Below, one piece after another: positions 17,930 through 27,397 of a stretch of 64,000 nt of DNA; positions within the stretch are counted from its first letter, which is position 1, and each line of letters starts with the position of its first letter. The translations under genes and the position numbers were made by a program. Source of the stretch: Candidatus Poseidoniaceae archaeon. Lineage in GTDB: Archaea; Thermoplasmatota; Poseidoniia; Poseidoniales; Poseidoniaceae. The stretch is from assembly GCA_949372655.1 (NCBI GenBank), contig CASIAI010000003.1, positions 202,425 through 266,424 on the forward strand, read 5' to 3'. A model generated the notes under the pieces. The model was not told the DNA's origin. It saw only the letters and a list, made by a program, of their open reading frames with translations, and ran no database searches.

Positions 17930-20775
17930 ATCTCTAAAACTTTCTTAGCCTCAGCCAAAGCATCATCAAGTCCATCGGGATTACTGCCACCACCTTGAGC
18001 AAATGTGGGTCTTCCTCCACCGCCTCCAGATATTAAGGGTGAAATTTTTCTTAAAATTTCAACTGCATTATATCTTTCACTAGCAATTGTATTTTCAGTA
18101 GTAGCAATCATCAACTTTCCACCACCAACACGAGATCCTAGTATGGCAAGAGTTGGGTTATTGGCATCCAATGTAAGTTCCTTTAGCATCTTAGTCATCT
18201 GCTTAAGGTCACCATCGCTTTCCATTACAACAATTCTAACTCCATCCTTAGAATTTGAAAAGTCATCACCACCCGATGTTTTGATACGAACAATTTCAGC
18301 TTCCAAATGTTCTATTCTCTTTCTTTGGTCTTTCCACTCCGTGAAGAATCTTTCAGCTGTTCTAGGGAGGTCTTCGGAGTTAATTCCAAAAATATCCACA
18401 GTCCTACGCAATAATTCATCTTGTTCACGTGCATAATTCAACGCTGCTTGACCAGCAACAATGTGTAACCTTTCAACACCATCTTGAACCGCAGCGGAGC
18501 GAATGATTCTGATCGAACCAATCTGACCTGGTTCATCATGGTGAGTTCCACCACAAGCCTGAACATCATGGTCTGAAATCCTCAGTACTCGAATCATATC
18601 CCCTTTTGGTGCCCCACCTTGATATAGATCAAAACCATACTTCTTATCAGCATCTTTTCGATTAAGTTCACTCTTATCAGTACGCTGAACCTGACCAATC
18701 ACTTCATTAGCCATACTCTCAATTGCATCTAAATCTTCTCTTGACAGACGCTTAAAATGAGTAATATCTAATCTTGCTGATTCAATAGATTTGTTGGCTC
18801 CAGCCTGATAAATGTGGGGACCTAATATTCTTCTAGCTGCACCGCCGACAATGTGGACTGAAGTGTGGTGGTCCATAAGTTGTTTTCTTCTGTCCCAGTC
18901 CAAACTTCCCCTAACTAAATCTCCAACTTCAAAAGCACCATTCACCAAATGAATAATATGAGCGCCTGAAGTTCTTGTATCCAAAACATTACGTAGATTA
19001 GAATCAGTAGATAGAGTACCATGGTCTCCTTCCTGACCTCCACCTTCAGGATAGAAACAAGTTCGGTCCAAAATAATTCCATGTGTCGCTCCATTCGGTA
19101 AATCATCACCACTTAACGGACTACAGAACAGAACACTTCCATCAAATTCACGTTGTTGAACATCATCATAGTAAAGTGATTTAGTTGCGGGTAAAGAGTC
19201 AGATGCCTCTACTAATTTTTTAGCCACTATAGACTTAGCAGCCTGTTTGGCCATCAATGCATGCCTCTCGGCCATCTCAGCAGAAAAACCAATTCTTAAT
19301 TTGACACTTTTCCATCCTGATTGCTTAGCCAAAGAAATCACCATATCTGGCGCAATGCCATGAGAATCATTCAGAGTGAAAAGTACTTCATCATCTATTG
19401 ATTTACTTGATTTATCTAAATCACGTAATTGAGTTAGAATTACATTTCCACCTTTTCGAAGCATTTCTATATATTTTTGTTCTTCAAGATCTAATATTTT
19501 ACAAAGTCCATCTCTAGTTTGCTTCATCTTGGAGTTGCCGAGGTTAACCTCTAAATGATGAATTGCAAGTTGAGATAGAGATACATCTAGACCTAAATCA
19601 TCTCTCAATCGTAATGTCCTTCTTGCCATCATACGTGCCAAATAACCTGCTTTGGCATTTGAAGGTACTAATCCATCTCCAAGCATATTACAAAGAGCGT
19701 GAAGGTGATCTGGTATTGCATAAATTCTAGAAAGAGGTTCCGTGATACTAGAAAACTGCTCATCACTAAGTTCAAACCCTCTTTCGGCTAATCTATCAAT
19801 AAAGATTGAACGTAACTTTTCACCATCAACTCCAGCTTCAATATTCATTATACCGCTTAAGCGACTCATTTCCCCAAGTACTCCATCTAGATTTAATTTA
19901 GGCCACTGTTTAGCTACATTTTCAAATCCTGAAATCTCTTTTAGCCATGCAACTGTATCTGGATAAATTGCTTCATAGATTGTAGGAGTTCCTGCGGCTG
20001 CCCAGCAAAACCTTTCAAGCCCATATCCAGTATCAATAATTTGTAATGGCATTTCTCGGTATCTGTCACCCTTTAATTCTACATTACCTTCAGGATGTTC
20101 CTCAAGATTCATGAAAACAAGTGTTGCTAATTCTAAACCACCAACTATGACTTCGACAGCAGCACCAGCATTACCTCCACCACACCATGGGTTCTCGACA
20201 TAATTTATTTCATTTGAATCAATACCGAATGTCTTGGTAAACATATCATGGCAATATTGAACACATTCTTCCATCCAATAGAACATTTTACCTTCATTCG
20301 GTTTATTGAATACGTGATGTGCCATCATTTCAAAAGTAGTCAAATGTCTACCTGAACGACCAACAGCATCTACATCTGTGAGGCGTATACAAGGTTGAGA
20401 AATTGTCAACGGGTTGGCTGGAGGTTCAACTTCACCTGAAGTAACGTGAGGCTGGAAATCTGCAATTGAGGCAATTGTCAAATGAATATCATCACGCCAC
20501 CTAGCAAGAACTGGATAAGGATTAATTCTCGTATGACCTACATTCTCAAAAAATCCCAAGAAAGCCTCACGCATCGCATCTTTCAAAGACTTACCACGCA
20601 TATCATACCCTTGAATCAAAGGTTTTCCAATGAAAGTATATTCATCTTCACTGGTATCTCCACATGTATCTCTGGACAAATCAGTAGTCCAAAACCAAAG
20701 GTCGGTAACTCGACATTGCTTACGCACATATCCATTTTCATGGAATACTGCCAAATCTATCGGAGGTAGACTCAT
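17926..20775 (-). CDS. alaS: Alanyl-tRNA synthetase, archaeal type
   Basis: This class II synthetase charges tRNA-Ala and clears mischarged Ser/Gly. It has the archaeal arrangement: a short N-terminal extension (WFWTTDLSRDTCGDTSEDEYTF), catalytic motifs around ENVGHTRINPYPV and NPWCGGGNAGAAVEV, an editing domain with the metal motif HHTSVHIVGGAARR (about 630), and the paired CGGTHHDE (about 740). The C-terminal DHHA1-type glycine-rich end is GGGGGRPTFAQGGG. The length of about 950 residues is normal. The start chosen is the ATG at 20775 with AGGTG upstream; a TTG at 20790 is less likely. It is divergent from rtcB. Confidence 0.95.
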   Translation of the reverse strand: MSLPPIDLAVFHENGYVRKQCRVTDLWFWTTDLSRDTCGDTSEDEYTFIGKPLIQGYDMRGKSLKDAMREAFLGFFENVGHTRINPYPVLARWRDDIHLTIASIADFQPHVTSGEVEPPANPLTISQPCIRLTDVDAVGRSGRHLTTFEMMAHHVFNKPNEGKMFYWMEECVQYCHDMFTKTFGIDSNEINYVENPWCGGGNAGAAVEVIVGGLELATLVFMNLEEHPEGNVELKGDRYREMPLQIIDTGYGLERFCWAAAGTPTIYEAIYPDTVAWLKEISGFENVAKQWPKLNLDGVLGEMSRLSGIMNIEAGVDGEKLRSIFIDRLAERGFELSDEQFSSITEPLSRIYAIPDHLHALCNMLGDGLVPSNAKAGYLARMMARRTLRLRDDLGLDVSLSQLAIHHLEVNLGNSKMKQTRDGLCKILDLEEQKYIEMLRKGGNVILTQLRDLDKSSKSIDDEVLFTLNDSHGIAPDMVISLAKQSGWKSVKLRIGFSAEMAERHALMAKQAAKSIVAKKLVEASDSLPATKSLYYDDVQQREFDGSVLFCSPLSGDDLPNGATHGIILDRTCFYPEGGGQEGDHGTLSTDSNLRNVLDTRTSGAHIIHLVNGAFEVGDLVRGSLDWDRRKQLMDHHTSVHIVGGAARRILGPHIYQAGANKSIESARLDITHFKRLSREDLDAIESMANEVIGQVQRTDKSELNRKDADKKYGFDLYQGGAPKGDMIRVLRISDHDVQACGGTHHDEPGQIGSIRIIRSAAVQDGVERLHIVAGQAALNYAREQDELLRRTVDIFGINSEDLPRTAERFFTEWKDQRKRIEHLEAEIVRIKTSGGDDFSNSKDGVRIVVMESDGDLKQMTKMLKELTLDANNPTLAILGSRVGGGKLMIATTENTIASERYNAVEILRKISPLISGGGGGRPTFAQGGGSNPDGLDDALAEAKKVLEI

Positions 20776-20855
20776 ATGCACACCTGTCAACTTGTGACAC
20801 CCATGCCTAACGACGACACATATTGAAACCTACGGATGTAAAAGCCAAGAATTGC

Positions 20856-22370
20856 ATGAACAATGCTCAAAGAGGACTGACTCAACACAGGTACATGGGC
20901 GAAGATTGGAGAGAGCATCTACAATCTGAAAATGATGGCACTATGCGCATCAAGGCTCATGGAGATATGAAAGTCGATGCCAGAATAGTAACCGATGAAA
21001 ACCATCTAGCAAAATATGCCGATGACAGAGGTCCAGAGCAATTAGTCAATGCTGCAAGTTTACCGGGGATTGTAGGTGAGGCTTGGGCCATGGCAGATTG
21101 GCACTTCGGATATGGCTTACCAATCGGCGGAGTAATAGCCACAGATACTGAAGCAGGTGAGCAAGGTGGTGCGATTTCTCCAGGAGGAGTAGGTTTTGAT
21201 ATCAATTGTGGAGTTAGAGTATTAGCGCTTGACGCCACGATAGAGGATATTCCTAATATCAAAAAATTAGCAGGAAGAATTGCTGGTAGAATTCCTGCTG
21301 GAGCATCAGGTAAAGGTGGACTTGACATCAGTATGTCGGATTTAGAAAATATAATTTCAGGTGGAGCACAATATGCTTCAGAATTAGGTTTTGGAAATTC
21401 TGAAGACCTGCAAAATTTAGAATCAAGCGGACGACTAGAAACAAATGATGTAGAACTTTCATCAAGAGCGAAAGAGCGAGGTATGCGAGCCTTAGGAACA
21501 CTAGGTAGTGGAAATCATTTCTTAGAAATTCAAAGTGTCGAATCGGTTGAAGATAACGATACTGCCAAACACTGGGGATTGTATGAAGGACAACTTCTGG
21601 CCATGATTCACTCTGGTTCTAGAGGTCTTGGGCATCAGGTTTGTAGTGAACATTCTCGAAAACTTGAACAAATGTACAAGAGAGATGGAAATAAATGGTA
21701 TAATGAAAATTGGGATTACACTGTTGCTGATAGGCAGTTAGCTTGCGCGCCATTCCATTCTAAAGAAGGACAACAGTACTTGGATGACATGAATGGTGCG
21801 GCAAACTATGCATTTGCTAATAGAAGCGCTCTAGCCCACCGTCTAAGAGAAGTATTGACATTGGAGATGGGGAATGATGGTGAAGCTAGAACTCTATATG
21901 ATGTAGCACACAATATCGCAAAAGTAGAAACTCATCAAATTCATGGAAAGAACTGTCAATGTGCAGTCCACCGTAAAGGAGCAACGAGAGCATTTGGTGG
22001 AGATCATCTTGAATTAAATTCTATTTTTCAAAAGACTGGTCAACCAGTACTTATTCCTGGTGATATGGGCACTGGTTCTTGGTTGATGGCCGGACCTACA
22101 AGTGGTCAGAATCAAGCATTCGGATCTTCATGCCACGGTGCTGGTCGTTCATTATCTCGAACCAAAGCAAAGAAAACAATAGATGGTAAAGCACTGAAGC
22201 AAAGATTAGAAAATGCTGGGATTCGTGTACACGCCTCAACTCCAAATGTACTTTCGGAAGAAGCACCACAAGCATACAAAGATGTCGATGAAGTCATTCA
22301 ATTGACCGCTAAAGCAGGACTGGCAAGACCTGTTGCGAGAATTATTCCAAAAATTGTGGTTAAGGGTTAA
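20856..22370 (+). CDS. rtcB: RtcB RNA-splicing ligase
   Basis: RtcB joins 2',3'-cyclic phosphate and 5'-OH RNA ends, the ligation step after tRNA intron removal in archaea, using GTP and Mn2+. Diagnostic motifs are GGVGFDINCGVRVL (metal-binding Asp/Cys), LGSGNHFLEIQ, HSGSRGLGHQVC, PGDMGTGSWL and the guanylylated histidine in SSCHGAGRSLSR. No intein interrupts it. The N-terminus is uncertain: the frame opens at a TTG (20823), with ATGs at 20856 and 20895. The 20895 start begins MGEDWREHL, and either ATG gives a length within the family range. The stop abuts the stop of the convergent 61-residue gene. Halves of intron-containing tRNAs are the likely substrates; the two tRNA genes just downstream show no intron. 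Confidence 0.95.
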   Translation: MNNAQRGLTQHRYMGEDWREHLQSENDGTMRIKAHGDMKVDARIVTDENHLAKYADDRGPEQLVNAASLPGIVGEAWAMADWHFGYGLPIGGVIATDTEAGEQGGAISPGGVGFDINCGVRVLALDATIEDIPNIKKLAGRIAGRIPAGASGKGGLDISMSDLENIISGGAQYASELGFGNSEDLQNLESSGRLETNDVELSSRAKERGMRALGTLGSGNHFLEIQSVESVEDNDTAKHWGLYEGQLLAMIHSGSRGLGHQVCSEHSRKLEQMYKRDGNKWYNENWDYTVADRQLACAPFHSKEGQQYLDDMNGAANYAFANRSALAHRLREVLTLEMGNDGEARTLYDVAHNIAKVETHQIHGKNCQCAVHRKGATRAFGGDHLELNSIFQKTGQPVLIPGDMGTGSWLMAGPTSGQNQAFGSSCHGAGRSLSRTKAKKTIDGKALKQRLENAGIRVHASTPNVLSEEAPQAYKDVDEVIQLTAKAGLARPVARIIPKIVVKG

Positions 22371-22556
22371 TCACATACAGAATTTAGATGTGCTTTGACC
22401 AGGAATCATTGGTGCTGCACCTGTATGCACACCATCTGGCTCTTCACAAATAACACTCAGCAAAGTGTTCACTAGTTCTTTTAATTCATCAACTTGGCTC
22501 TGCAAATCATGCACACGTCGGCGCATATCTACTTTAGATTCTACTTCTTGTCCCAT
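22371..22556 (-). CDS. Small coiled-coil protein, unknown function
   Basis: The protein is 61 residues long from the ATG at 22556. The N-terminal two thirds is a heptad-like helix (VDMRRRVHDLQSQVDELKELVNTLLSVI read in two parts) with hydrophobic residues at coiled-coil spacing. A Gly/Pro-rich tail with one Cys at each end follows. The gene converges with rtcB and the stop codons touch exactly, the same pattern as other real convergent pairs in this window, which supports it. No family was recognised. It could be a small dimerising adaptor. Confidence 0.55.
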   Translation of the reverse strand: MGQEVESKVDMRRRVHDLQSQVDELKELVNTLLSVICEEPDGVHTGAAPMIPGQSTSKFCM

Positions 22557-22569
22557 CAATATCCCATCT

Positions 22570-22587
22570 AAGGAAGTCGCCTTCCTT
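22570..22587. other. Short perfect hairpin
   Basis: AAGGAAG and CTTCCTT form a seven-base-pair stem around a four-base loop, just upstream of the small coiled-coil gene and about 200 bases past rtcB. No T-run follows on the plus strand, so it is not a typical terminator. Its role is unknown. The rest of 22557-22700 shows nothing recognisable beyond AT-rich sequence. Confidence 0.3.
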
Positions 22588-22702
22588 ATCTAGTGATTTA
22601 CTAAATAACCCTTTAATCTTTGAGTAAGAATTGTTGAAAATATTATCATTTTGATAACTTGATAAAAATACCACTCAATAGAATCTTGATAGCGCGAAGC
22701 GA

Positions 22703-22709
22703 TTATAAT
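22703..22709 (+). promoter_or_regulatory. TATA box of tRNA-Thr
   Basis: TTATAAT lies about 27 bases upstream of the first base of tRNA-Thr, the spacing expected for an archaeal TATA box when transcription starts at or just before the mature tRNA. Confidence 0.5.
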
Positions 22710-22733
22710 CGAAGGGCGGTTCGCTGGCATTGC

Positions 22734-22808
22734 GCCACCGTGGCTTAGCGGTATAGCACCTCATTGGTAATGAGGAGGTCGCGAGTTCAAATCTCGCCGG
22801 TGGCTCCA
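22734..22808 (+). tRNA. tRNA-Thr (anticodon GGT), CCA encoded
   Basis: The cloverleaf folds fully. The acceptor stem is GCCACCG with CGGTGGC, the D arm is GCT/AGC, and the anticodon stem CCTCA/TGAGG closes the loop TTGGTAA, giving anticodon GGT (threonine, codons ACC/ACU). The T arm is GCGAG-TTCAAAT-CTCGC. The discriminator is T73, usual for archaeal tRNA-Thr, and CCA is encoded at 22806-22808. There is no intron. Confidence 0.95.
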
Positions 22809-22862
22809 CTATCGTTGAACTATTTTCAACACATAGAATCTCATCGCTAAACTAAGATAGAT

Positions 22863-22948
22863 TGGCGCCGAGAGAGAGATTTGAACTCCCGTGCCACTAG
22901 GACACGCGATTTCCAGTCGCGCGCAATACCAGGCTATGCGATCTCGGC
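22863..22948 (-). tRNA. tRNA-Ser (anticodon GGA), CCA encoded
   Basis: On the minus strand the acceptor GCCGAGA pairs with TCTCGGC, and the anticodon stem CGCGA/TCGCG closes the loop CTGGAAA, giving anticodon GGA (serine, UCC/UCU). A long variable arm (GTCCTAGTGGCAC region) marks it as a serine-type tRNA. The T arm carries TTCAAAT. The discriminator is G73 and CCA is encoded. It converges with tRNA-Thr across a 54-base gap. A TTAAACATG element about 28 bases upstream could be its TATA box. Confidence 0.95.
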
Positions 22949-23048
22949 TCGCGACCTTGCGACTCCCCTTTCATGTTTAACGCTCTCGCTCTATTTTAAT
23001 GAACAATAAAGCGAAAGAACTCATATGTGAACCTGTTAGGCCGTCAAC

Positions 23049-24182
23049 ATGAGCGAGGCGGTTGAGGCCACCGAAAACGTTGGGCAAGTTCTACCTAGTA
23101 TGCCCTTTCACCTCCGTGATATGAATTTAAAATTTGAATTTTCTAATATCCACCCAATCTTTACTCCAATAGATAAGATGAGAAAAGAGGTAAAATTCAT
23201 AACTTTACTGGCATTTGCAGAATGGAATAAAAATTTAATCATTGCTCTTTGTGTGGGAACAGTAGCATTTCTAATGGGAACTCTGTCCGCAGATATATTT
23301 TCAGGAGGTAATCCTGAACTTGTTGGATTAGAAGGTATTAGAAAAGTGGGCAGTTTTTCATTTTTTCAAATGCTCTTGGCTTTGGTCGGATGGGTATGGT
23401 TTGTTTACTTGACATGGACACAGTTCCCGGTCATGAGAGTACATTCAATTTCAATGCTCTTGATTTGGAATGGTTTAATGTTCTTACAAGTGCTATTTCA
23501 TCAAAACAACTCGAATTTCCCTCAGAGCATGGTACTTTCAGATATGATGTATGGAGTTCTAATTTTATTGGTAATTCTGTTCTTTGTATACTTCTTCTGG
23601 AAGGCTGTTATCGAAACTCGAGACTTACATGTTCAAGTTCACCATGTGCATGAAGATGTTAGAATCATGGAGCAAGAGATGGGCGAGCATTCCCTGGTTG
23701 GCTGGGGGAGTTTACTCATATTCTGGCTAATTAATACCTTTTATTCATGTTGGAATGCTGTACACTTTGTAGCACAACGTAGTGAGCAAAACTCAATGTA
23801 TTACATCATCCATATTGTTTCAGGACTACTAATTGTACCAGTATTTATGTTATTGATGTGGTATCCTCAGAGGATGCTAGGTAGTAATGTAAAAATTAGT
23901 ACAACTGCTGCAATAACTGCTGTGATAGAATTATCTCAAGGGAATCTAGCCATAGAAGACGATGCTAAATGTCCAGAGTGCGATGCTGACGTTGAATTAC
24001 ATCGAGAAAGCGACGGCCAGTTATCAGTTCCATGTGCCTCTGAAAACTGTGAAAATCAGTCTGGTATTATTGGTACAGTGTGTAGTATTTGTAAGGAAAA
24101 ATTCCCAACTAGATTTGAGTGTAAATCATGTGGAGTAAATCTGCCTTACATCGACTGCGTTCCTGATTTGGAGGCATGGTGA
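23049..24182 (+). CDS. Six-helix membrane protein with C-terminal zinc ribbons
   Basis: The 377-residue protein has a soluble N-terminus of about 55 residues and six membrane helices (about 60-82, 100-120, 130-150, 165-187, 217-243 and 253-275). A cytoplasmic tail then holds two cysteine knuckle pairs: CPECDADVE with a later CASENC, and CSICKEKFP with CKSCGVNLP. It is not a family I can name. An ATTTTAATG about 50 bases upstream may be its TATA box. Its stop codon overlaps the start of sufS (TGATG), so translation of the two is probably coupled. Confidence 0.8.
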   Translation: MSEAVEATENVGQVLPSMPFHLRDMNLKFEFSNIHPIFTPIDKMRKEVKFITLLAFAEWNKNLIIALCVGTVAFLMGTLSADIFSGGNPELVGLEGIRKVGSFSFFQMLLALVGWVWFVYLTWTQFPVMRVHSISMLLIWNGLMFLQVLFHQNNSNFPQSMVLSDMMYGVLILLVILFFVYFFWKAVIETRDLHVQVHHVHEDVRIMEQEMGEHSLVGWGSLLIFWLINTFYSCWNAVHFVAQRSEQNSMYYIIHIVSGLLIVPVFMLLMWYPQRMLGSNVKISTTAAITAVIELSQGNLAIEDDAKCPECDADVELHRESDGQLSVPCASENCENQSGIIGTVCSICKEKFPTRFECKSCGVNLPYIDCVPDLEAW

Positions 24183-25399
24183 TGAATTTCTCTCATCTAA
24201 GAAAGGACTTTCCAACTCTTTGTGAGGATAATCCCCCTGCCTATTTAGACAATGCATGCGTTACTTTGAAACCTCAACAAGTAATAGATTCAATATCAGA
24301 TTATTATACTAAATACCCAGGATGTGGTGGTCGCTCTGTTCATAGTTATGGTACACAAGTATCTCGTCTTGTTCAGCAATCTAGAAAATCACTCGCTAAG
24401 TTCATTAATGCTGATTCCGTTAACGAAATGATATTTACTAGTAATACAACCAATTCATTGAATCAAGTTGCTAAGGGTCTTAGTTGGGATGAAGGTGATA
24501 TTATAATAACTGGTGACCGTGAGCATAATTCTAATTTGGTACCATGGTTACAACTCAAACAAGAATTTGGAATTGATCTAATAGTAGTCAAGTCAAATTC
24601 TGATAACACATTCAATATGCAAAATTTTGAAGAGGCTTGTTCACAAGCAGGTGATAAATTGAAACTAGTTTCGATGAGTCATATTGGTAATTTAGATGGT
24701 GTAAAGATTCCAATAAAAGAAATAACTAAAGTAACCCATGACTATAATGCTCTAATTAGTGTAGATGGTGCACAGTCAACACCTCATATGAAAGTAGATG
24801 TCAAAGACCTTGGAATTGATTTTCTTTCATTTTCAATTCATAAAATGTGTGGACCTTCAGGAATGGGTGCTTTATGGGGAAGAGAAGAACTTTTAGAAAA
24901 TATGCGTACTATTAAGGCCGGAGGTCAAACTATCACCTCGACAACTTATGATTCGGTGGAGTGGGCTAAACCTCCTGCTAAGTTCGAAGGAGGTCTTGGG
25001 AACTTTGCTGGTATGATTGCTAGTGGCTCAGCAATAGATTACCTTTCCAAATTAGATATGGATTCGATACATGCCCATGAAGTTCAGTTAAATCGAATAA
25101 TGACTGATGGCATCAAACATTTGAATGGTATCGAGATTATTGGCCCAGAAAAACCTGAAATGCGAAGTGGGATTTGCTCAATCTTGATGAACGATCTCCC
25201 TGCTCATGACATTGCAATATTACTTGATGAAGCTGCTGGAGTAATGGTAAGGAGTGGTCACCATTGTGTAAATTCATGGTTTAATGATAGAGGCCATACC
25301 GATGGTTCGCTTAGGGCGTCTACTTATTTTTATAATACTGAGGAAGAAGCTAAATTATTTGTCGATACCTTCTGTGAGGCTGTAGAAGCATTTAGTTGA
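24182..25399 (+). CDS. sufS: Cysteine desulfurase, SufS type
   Basis: This PLP enzyme takes sulfur from cysteine for iron-sulfur cluster or thiolation pathways. The Schiff-base lysine is K221 in SFSIHKMCGPSG and the persulfide-carrying cysteine is C362 in RSGHHCVNSW, the short group II (SufS/CsdA) loop. DNACVTLKPQQV at the N-terminus is the usual substrate segment. The start chosen is the ATG at 24182 because GGAGG sits at 24170-24174, seven bases ahead; the in-frame ATG at 24176 would be too close to it. No SufBCD or SufE/SufU gene is adjacent, so its acceptor must lie elsewhere. It sits between the six-helix zinc-ribbon gene and a subtilase in a tight cluster. Confidence 0.92.
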   Translation: MNFSHLRKDFPTLCEDNPPAYLDNACVTLKPQQVIDSISDYYTKYPGCGGRSVHSYGTQVSRLVQQSRKSLAKFINADSVNEMIFTSNTTNSLNQVAKGLSWDEGDIIITGDREHNSNLVPWLQLKQEFGIDLIVVKSNSDNTFNMQNFEEACSQAGDKLKLVSMSHIGNLDGVKIPIKEITKVTHDYNALISVDGAQSTPHMKVDVKDLGIDFLSFSIHKMCGPSGMGALWGREELLENMRTIKAGGQTITSTTYDSVEWAKPPAKFEGGLGNFAGMIASGSAIDYLSKLDMDSIHAHEVQLNRIMTDGIKHLNGIEIIGPEKPEMRSGICSILMNDLPAHDIAILLDEAAGVMVRSGHHCVNSWFNDRGHTDGSLRASTYFYNTEEEAKLFVDTFCEAVEAFS

Positions 25400-25404
25400 T
25401 TTCT

Positions 25405-26562
25405 ATGAATGATGAATTTTCAATCCCTGAATTGCCTCCTGTCGTACCGACTGAGCAATTAGAAAACGCAATATTGCATTCTGGAGATCTCAAATTAGCA
25501 AGGAAAGTAGTTAGTGTTGGGATTTCTCTACTCCTAGTTGTATCCATACTCTGGCTAATCAATTATGCTGACGAGGGTGGAATATTTTCACTTCGCCCCA
25601 GTGAAGGTGCAATCTCCAATCAAGAAACATATTCGGAAATGATTCAATTAGATGATATTTCTCTCAAAGGTGAAGGGATTTCAGTCTGTATTGTAGATTC
25701 GGGAATAGATATGACTCATCCCGATTTATCCGGTGTTATTCTTTCTGGATGGAGGGATTTCATTAGTCAAGAGACTGAACCATATGATGATAATGGGCAT
25801 GGAACAAGTATGGCAGGAATATTAGTTGCTGATGGCTGGATTCAAGGTGTTGCACCTGATGTTAACCTGTTCATCGCAAAAGCACTTGATGGAGCAAACG
25901 GACAGGGTAGTGATGAAACTGTAGTTCAGGCGATAGACTGGTGTGTTGAGCAAAATGTGAATGTAATATCTCTATCACTTGGTGGAGCACCAGGGATTTT
26001 ACCATTCAATCCTTTTAGTGGCAGAGATTCTGGTGATGCTGCAAGTGATGCTATCGACCAAGGGATAGTGGTAGTGGCTGCTGCTGGAAATGATGGTGGT
26101 GCTGATGATGATGGTGACGTAGCACATCCAAGTAGTGAACAATTAGTAATCTCCGTAGGCGGAGTCACCTTATCAGAAAGTCATTGGTCGGGTTCATCTG
26201 TTGGAGATAATGATGGGAGTCTTTTCCCTCTAATGTTGCCAAGACAAGACCCGAATAAAAAGCCTGAAATTGTTGCACCAGCGCAATCCGTTCCAGTAAT
26301 TAATAATCAAAAATCTTGGTCGATAGTAGATGGGACTAGTGCTGCTACTGTATTTGTCACAGGAGCAATCGCTCTATTACTGGAAAATACTCCAGAACTA
26401 AGTAGTGACAATGAACAATCAAATTCAGATACTGTTTCACAGATTAAGCAATTGATTTTAAATTCTGTCAAGGCAAAGGAAGGACAGGAAGGTCATGATG
26501 ATAACTATGGATATGGACTCTTACAGATTAATGATTTAATCATAGCTTCTAGTTCTGTCTAA
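25405..26562 (+). CDS. Membrane-anchored subtilisin-like serine protease (S8)
   Basis: A single N-terminal membrane segment (about residues 35-53, VVSVGISLLLVVSILWLI) precedes a full S8 domain. The catalytic triad is D98 (IVDSGIDMTHPDL), H132 (DNGHGTSMAGIL) and S312 (DGTSAATVF), with the oxyanion Asn in AAAGNDGG. The short N-terminal part is cytoplasmic and the protease domain external. There is no obvious long propeptide. The start chosen is the ATG at 25405, five bases after the sufS stop; a TTG at 25396 would overlap it. The stop overlaps the stop of the convergent methyltransferase. It may act in cell-surface protein turnover. Confidence 0.92.
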   Translation: MNDEFSIPELPPVVPTEQLENAILHSGDLKLARKVVSVGISLLLVVSILWLINYADEGGIFSLRPSEGAISNQETYSEMIQLDDISLKGEGISVCIVDSGIDMTHPDLSGVILSGWRDFISQETEPYDDNGHGTSMAGILVADGWIQGVAPDVNLFIAKALDGANGQGSDETVVQAIDWCVEQNVNVISLSLGGAPGILPFNPFSGRDSGDAASDAIDQGIVVVAAAGNDGGADDDGDVAHPSSEQLVISVGGVTLSESHWSGSSVGDNDGSLFPLMLPRQDPNKKPEIVAPAQSVPVINNQKSWSIVDGTSAATVFVTGAIALLLENTPELSSDNEQSNSDTVSQIKQLILNSVKAKEGQEGHDDNYGYGLLQINDLIIASSSV

Positions 26563-27305
26563 TTTTTTGCTAAAAATGCAACCAATGTTCCTTCAAAAAG
26601 TGGAGTGAATGCTACATAGTGGGTTTCTTGTACTTTAGTGACTAATTCGATCCATGAATTGAATCCGTTGACATGCTTCATCATTTCTTCATCGTTTTCA
26701 TCTATATCGCCCGCAGGAACTGGAGGTTCACAAGTAAATAGAACTCCACCATCACTAAGCAAGGAAAGTAAACTTTCAATGGAATCCGCCAAATTTTCAA
26801 TTTTTGAGTCTACAATTATCATATCTGAGTCTAATGCTAAAGGTGAGTCGCCTACTTCTAAACCAGTGGCTGAGGCTGCCCTCCAAGCAGTTGTTTCAGC
26901 AACTAGGGATGATGTTTCCCCGACGACGATATTTGTCCAACTATCCGCTTTATATCGAGTCATTAATCTATGAAGTATAACTGCAAATTTCGCCCCTTGT
27001 TCGACGAGGTCATATCTCTCGGGTCTAGTATGCTCGGTAAATAAATCATATAACCAAGCAGAGCGATGACCAATTCCAGCTCCGATCTCAATCACCCGTT
27101 TCGGTTTTAATTTATGAGTCGCATCACGTAGTCTACGGATTACAGATTGTGACCAAGTAGACAAACCCATATGTTGTAACTGTTGTGAAATATTTGCAGC
27201 TATTTCCGGTTCTTTTCTAAGCAACTCAGAGTCTTTAGATAAAATGTATGGTAGAACATCGGCTTTTGAAGTAACACTGCTTACCATTCCATCACCCATA
27301 TTCAT
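26559..27305 (-). CDS. SAM-dependent class I methyltransferase
   Basis: The 248-residue protein has the glycine-rich SAM loop RVIEIGAGIGHRSAWL (70-85), an acidic residue at the end of strand 2 (DLVEQG), and a later MIIVDSKIENL at the strand-4 position. This suggests the class I fold, in the manner of O-methyltransferase or protein methyltransferase relatives. The substrate cannot be named. The start MNMGDGMVSS at 27305 is tentative because several Met codons follow. It converges with the subtilase gene with a 4-base overlap. Confidence 0.8.
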   Translation of the reverse strand: MNMGDGMVSSVTSKADVLPYILSKDSELLRKEPEIAANISQQLQHMGLSTWSQSVIRRLRDATHKLKPKRVIEIGAGIGHRSAWLYDLFTEHTRPERYDLVEQGAKFAVILHRLMTRYKADSWTNIVVGETSSLVAETTAWRAASATGLEVGDSPLALDSDMIIVDSKIENLADSIESLLSLLSDGGVLFTCEPPVPAGDIDENDEEMMKHVNGFNSWIELVTKVQETHYVAFTPLFEGTLVAFLAKN

Positions 27306-27397
27306 TCCAATAGGGCAACCATCATGAATGCTCGCTTTGAACTATTTCGGCCGGTGACTTCAAACATGGAACCTTTCACGGATGGTTGAGGGATATC

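Noticed and set aside
22734-22948. Integration site at the tRNA pair
   Set aside because: No integrase gene, no second copy of the tRNA 3' end and no change in base composition around the tRNAs.
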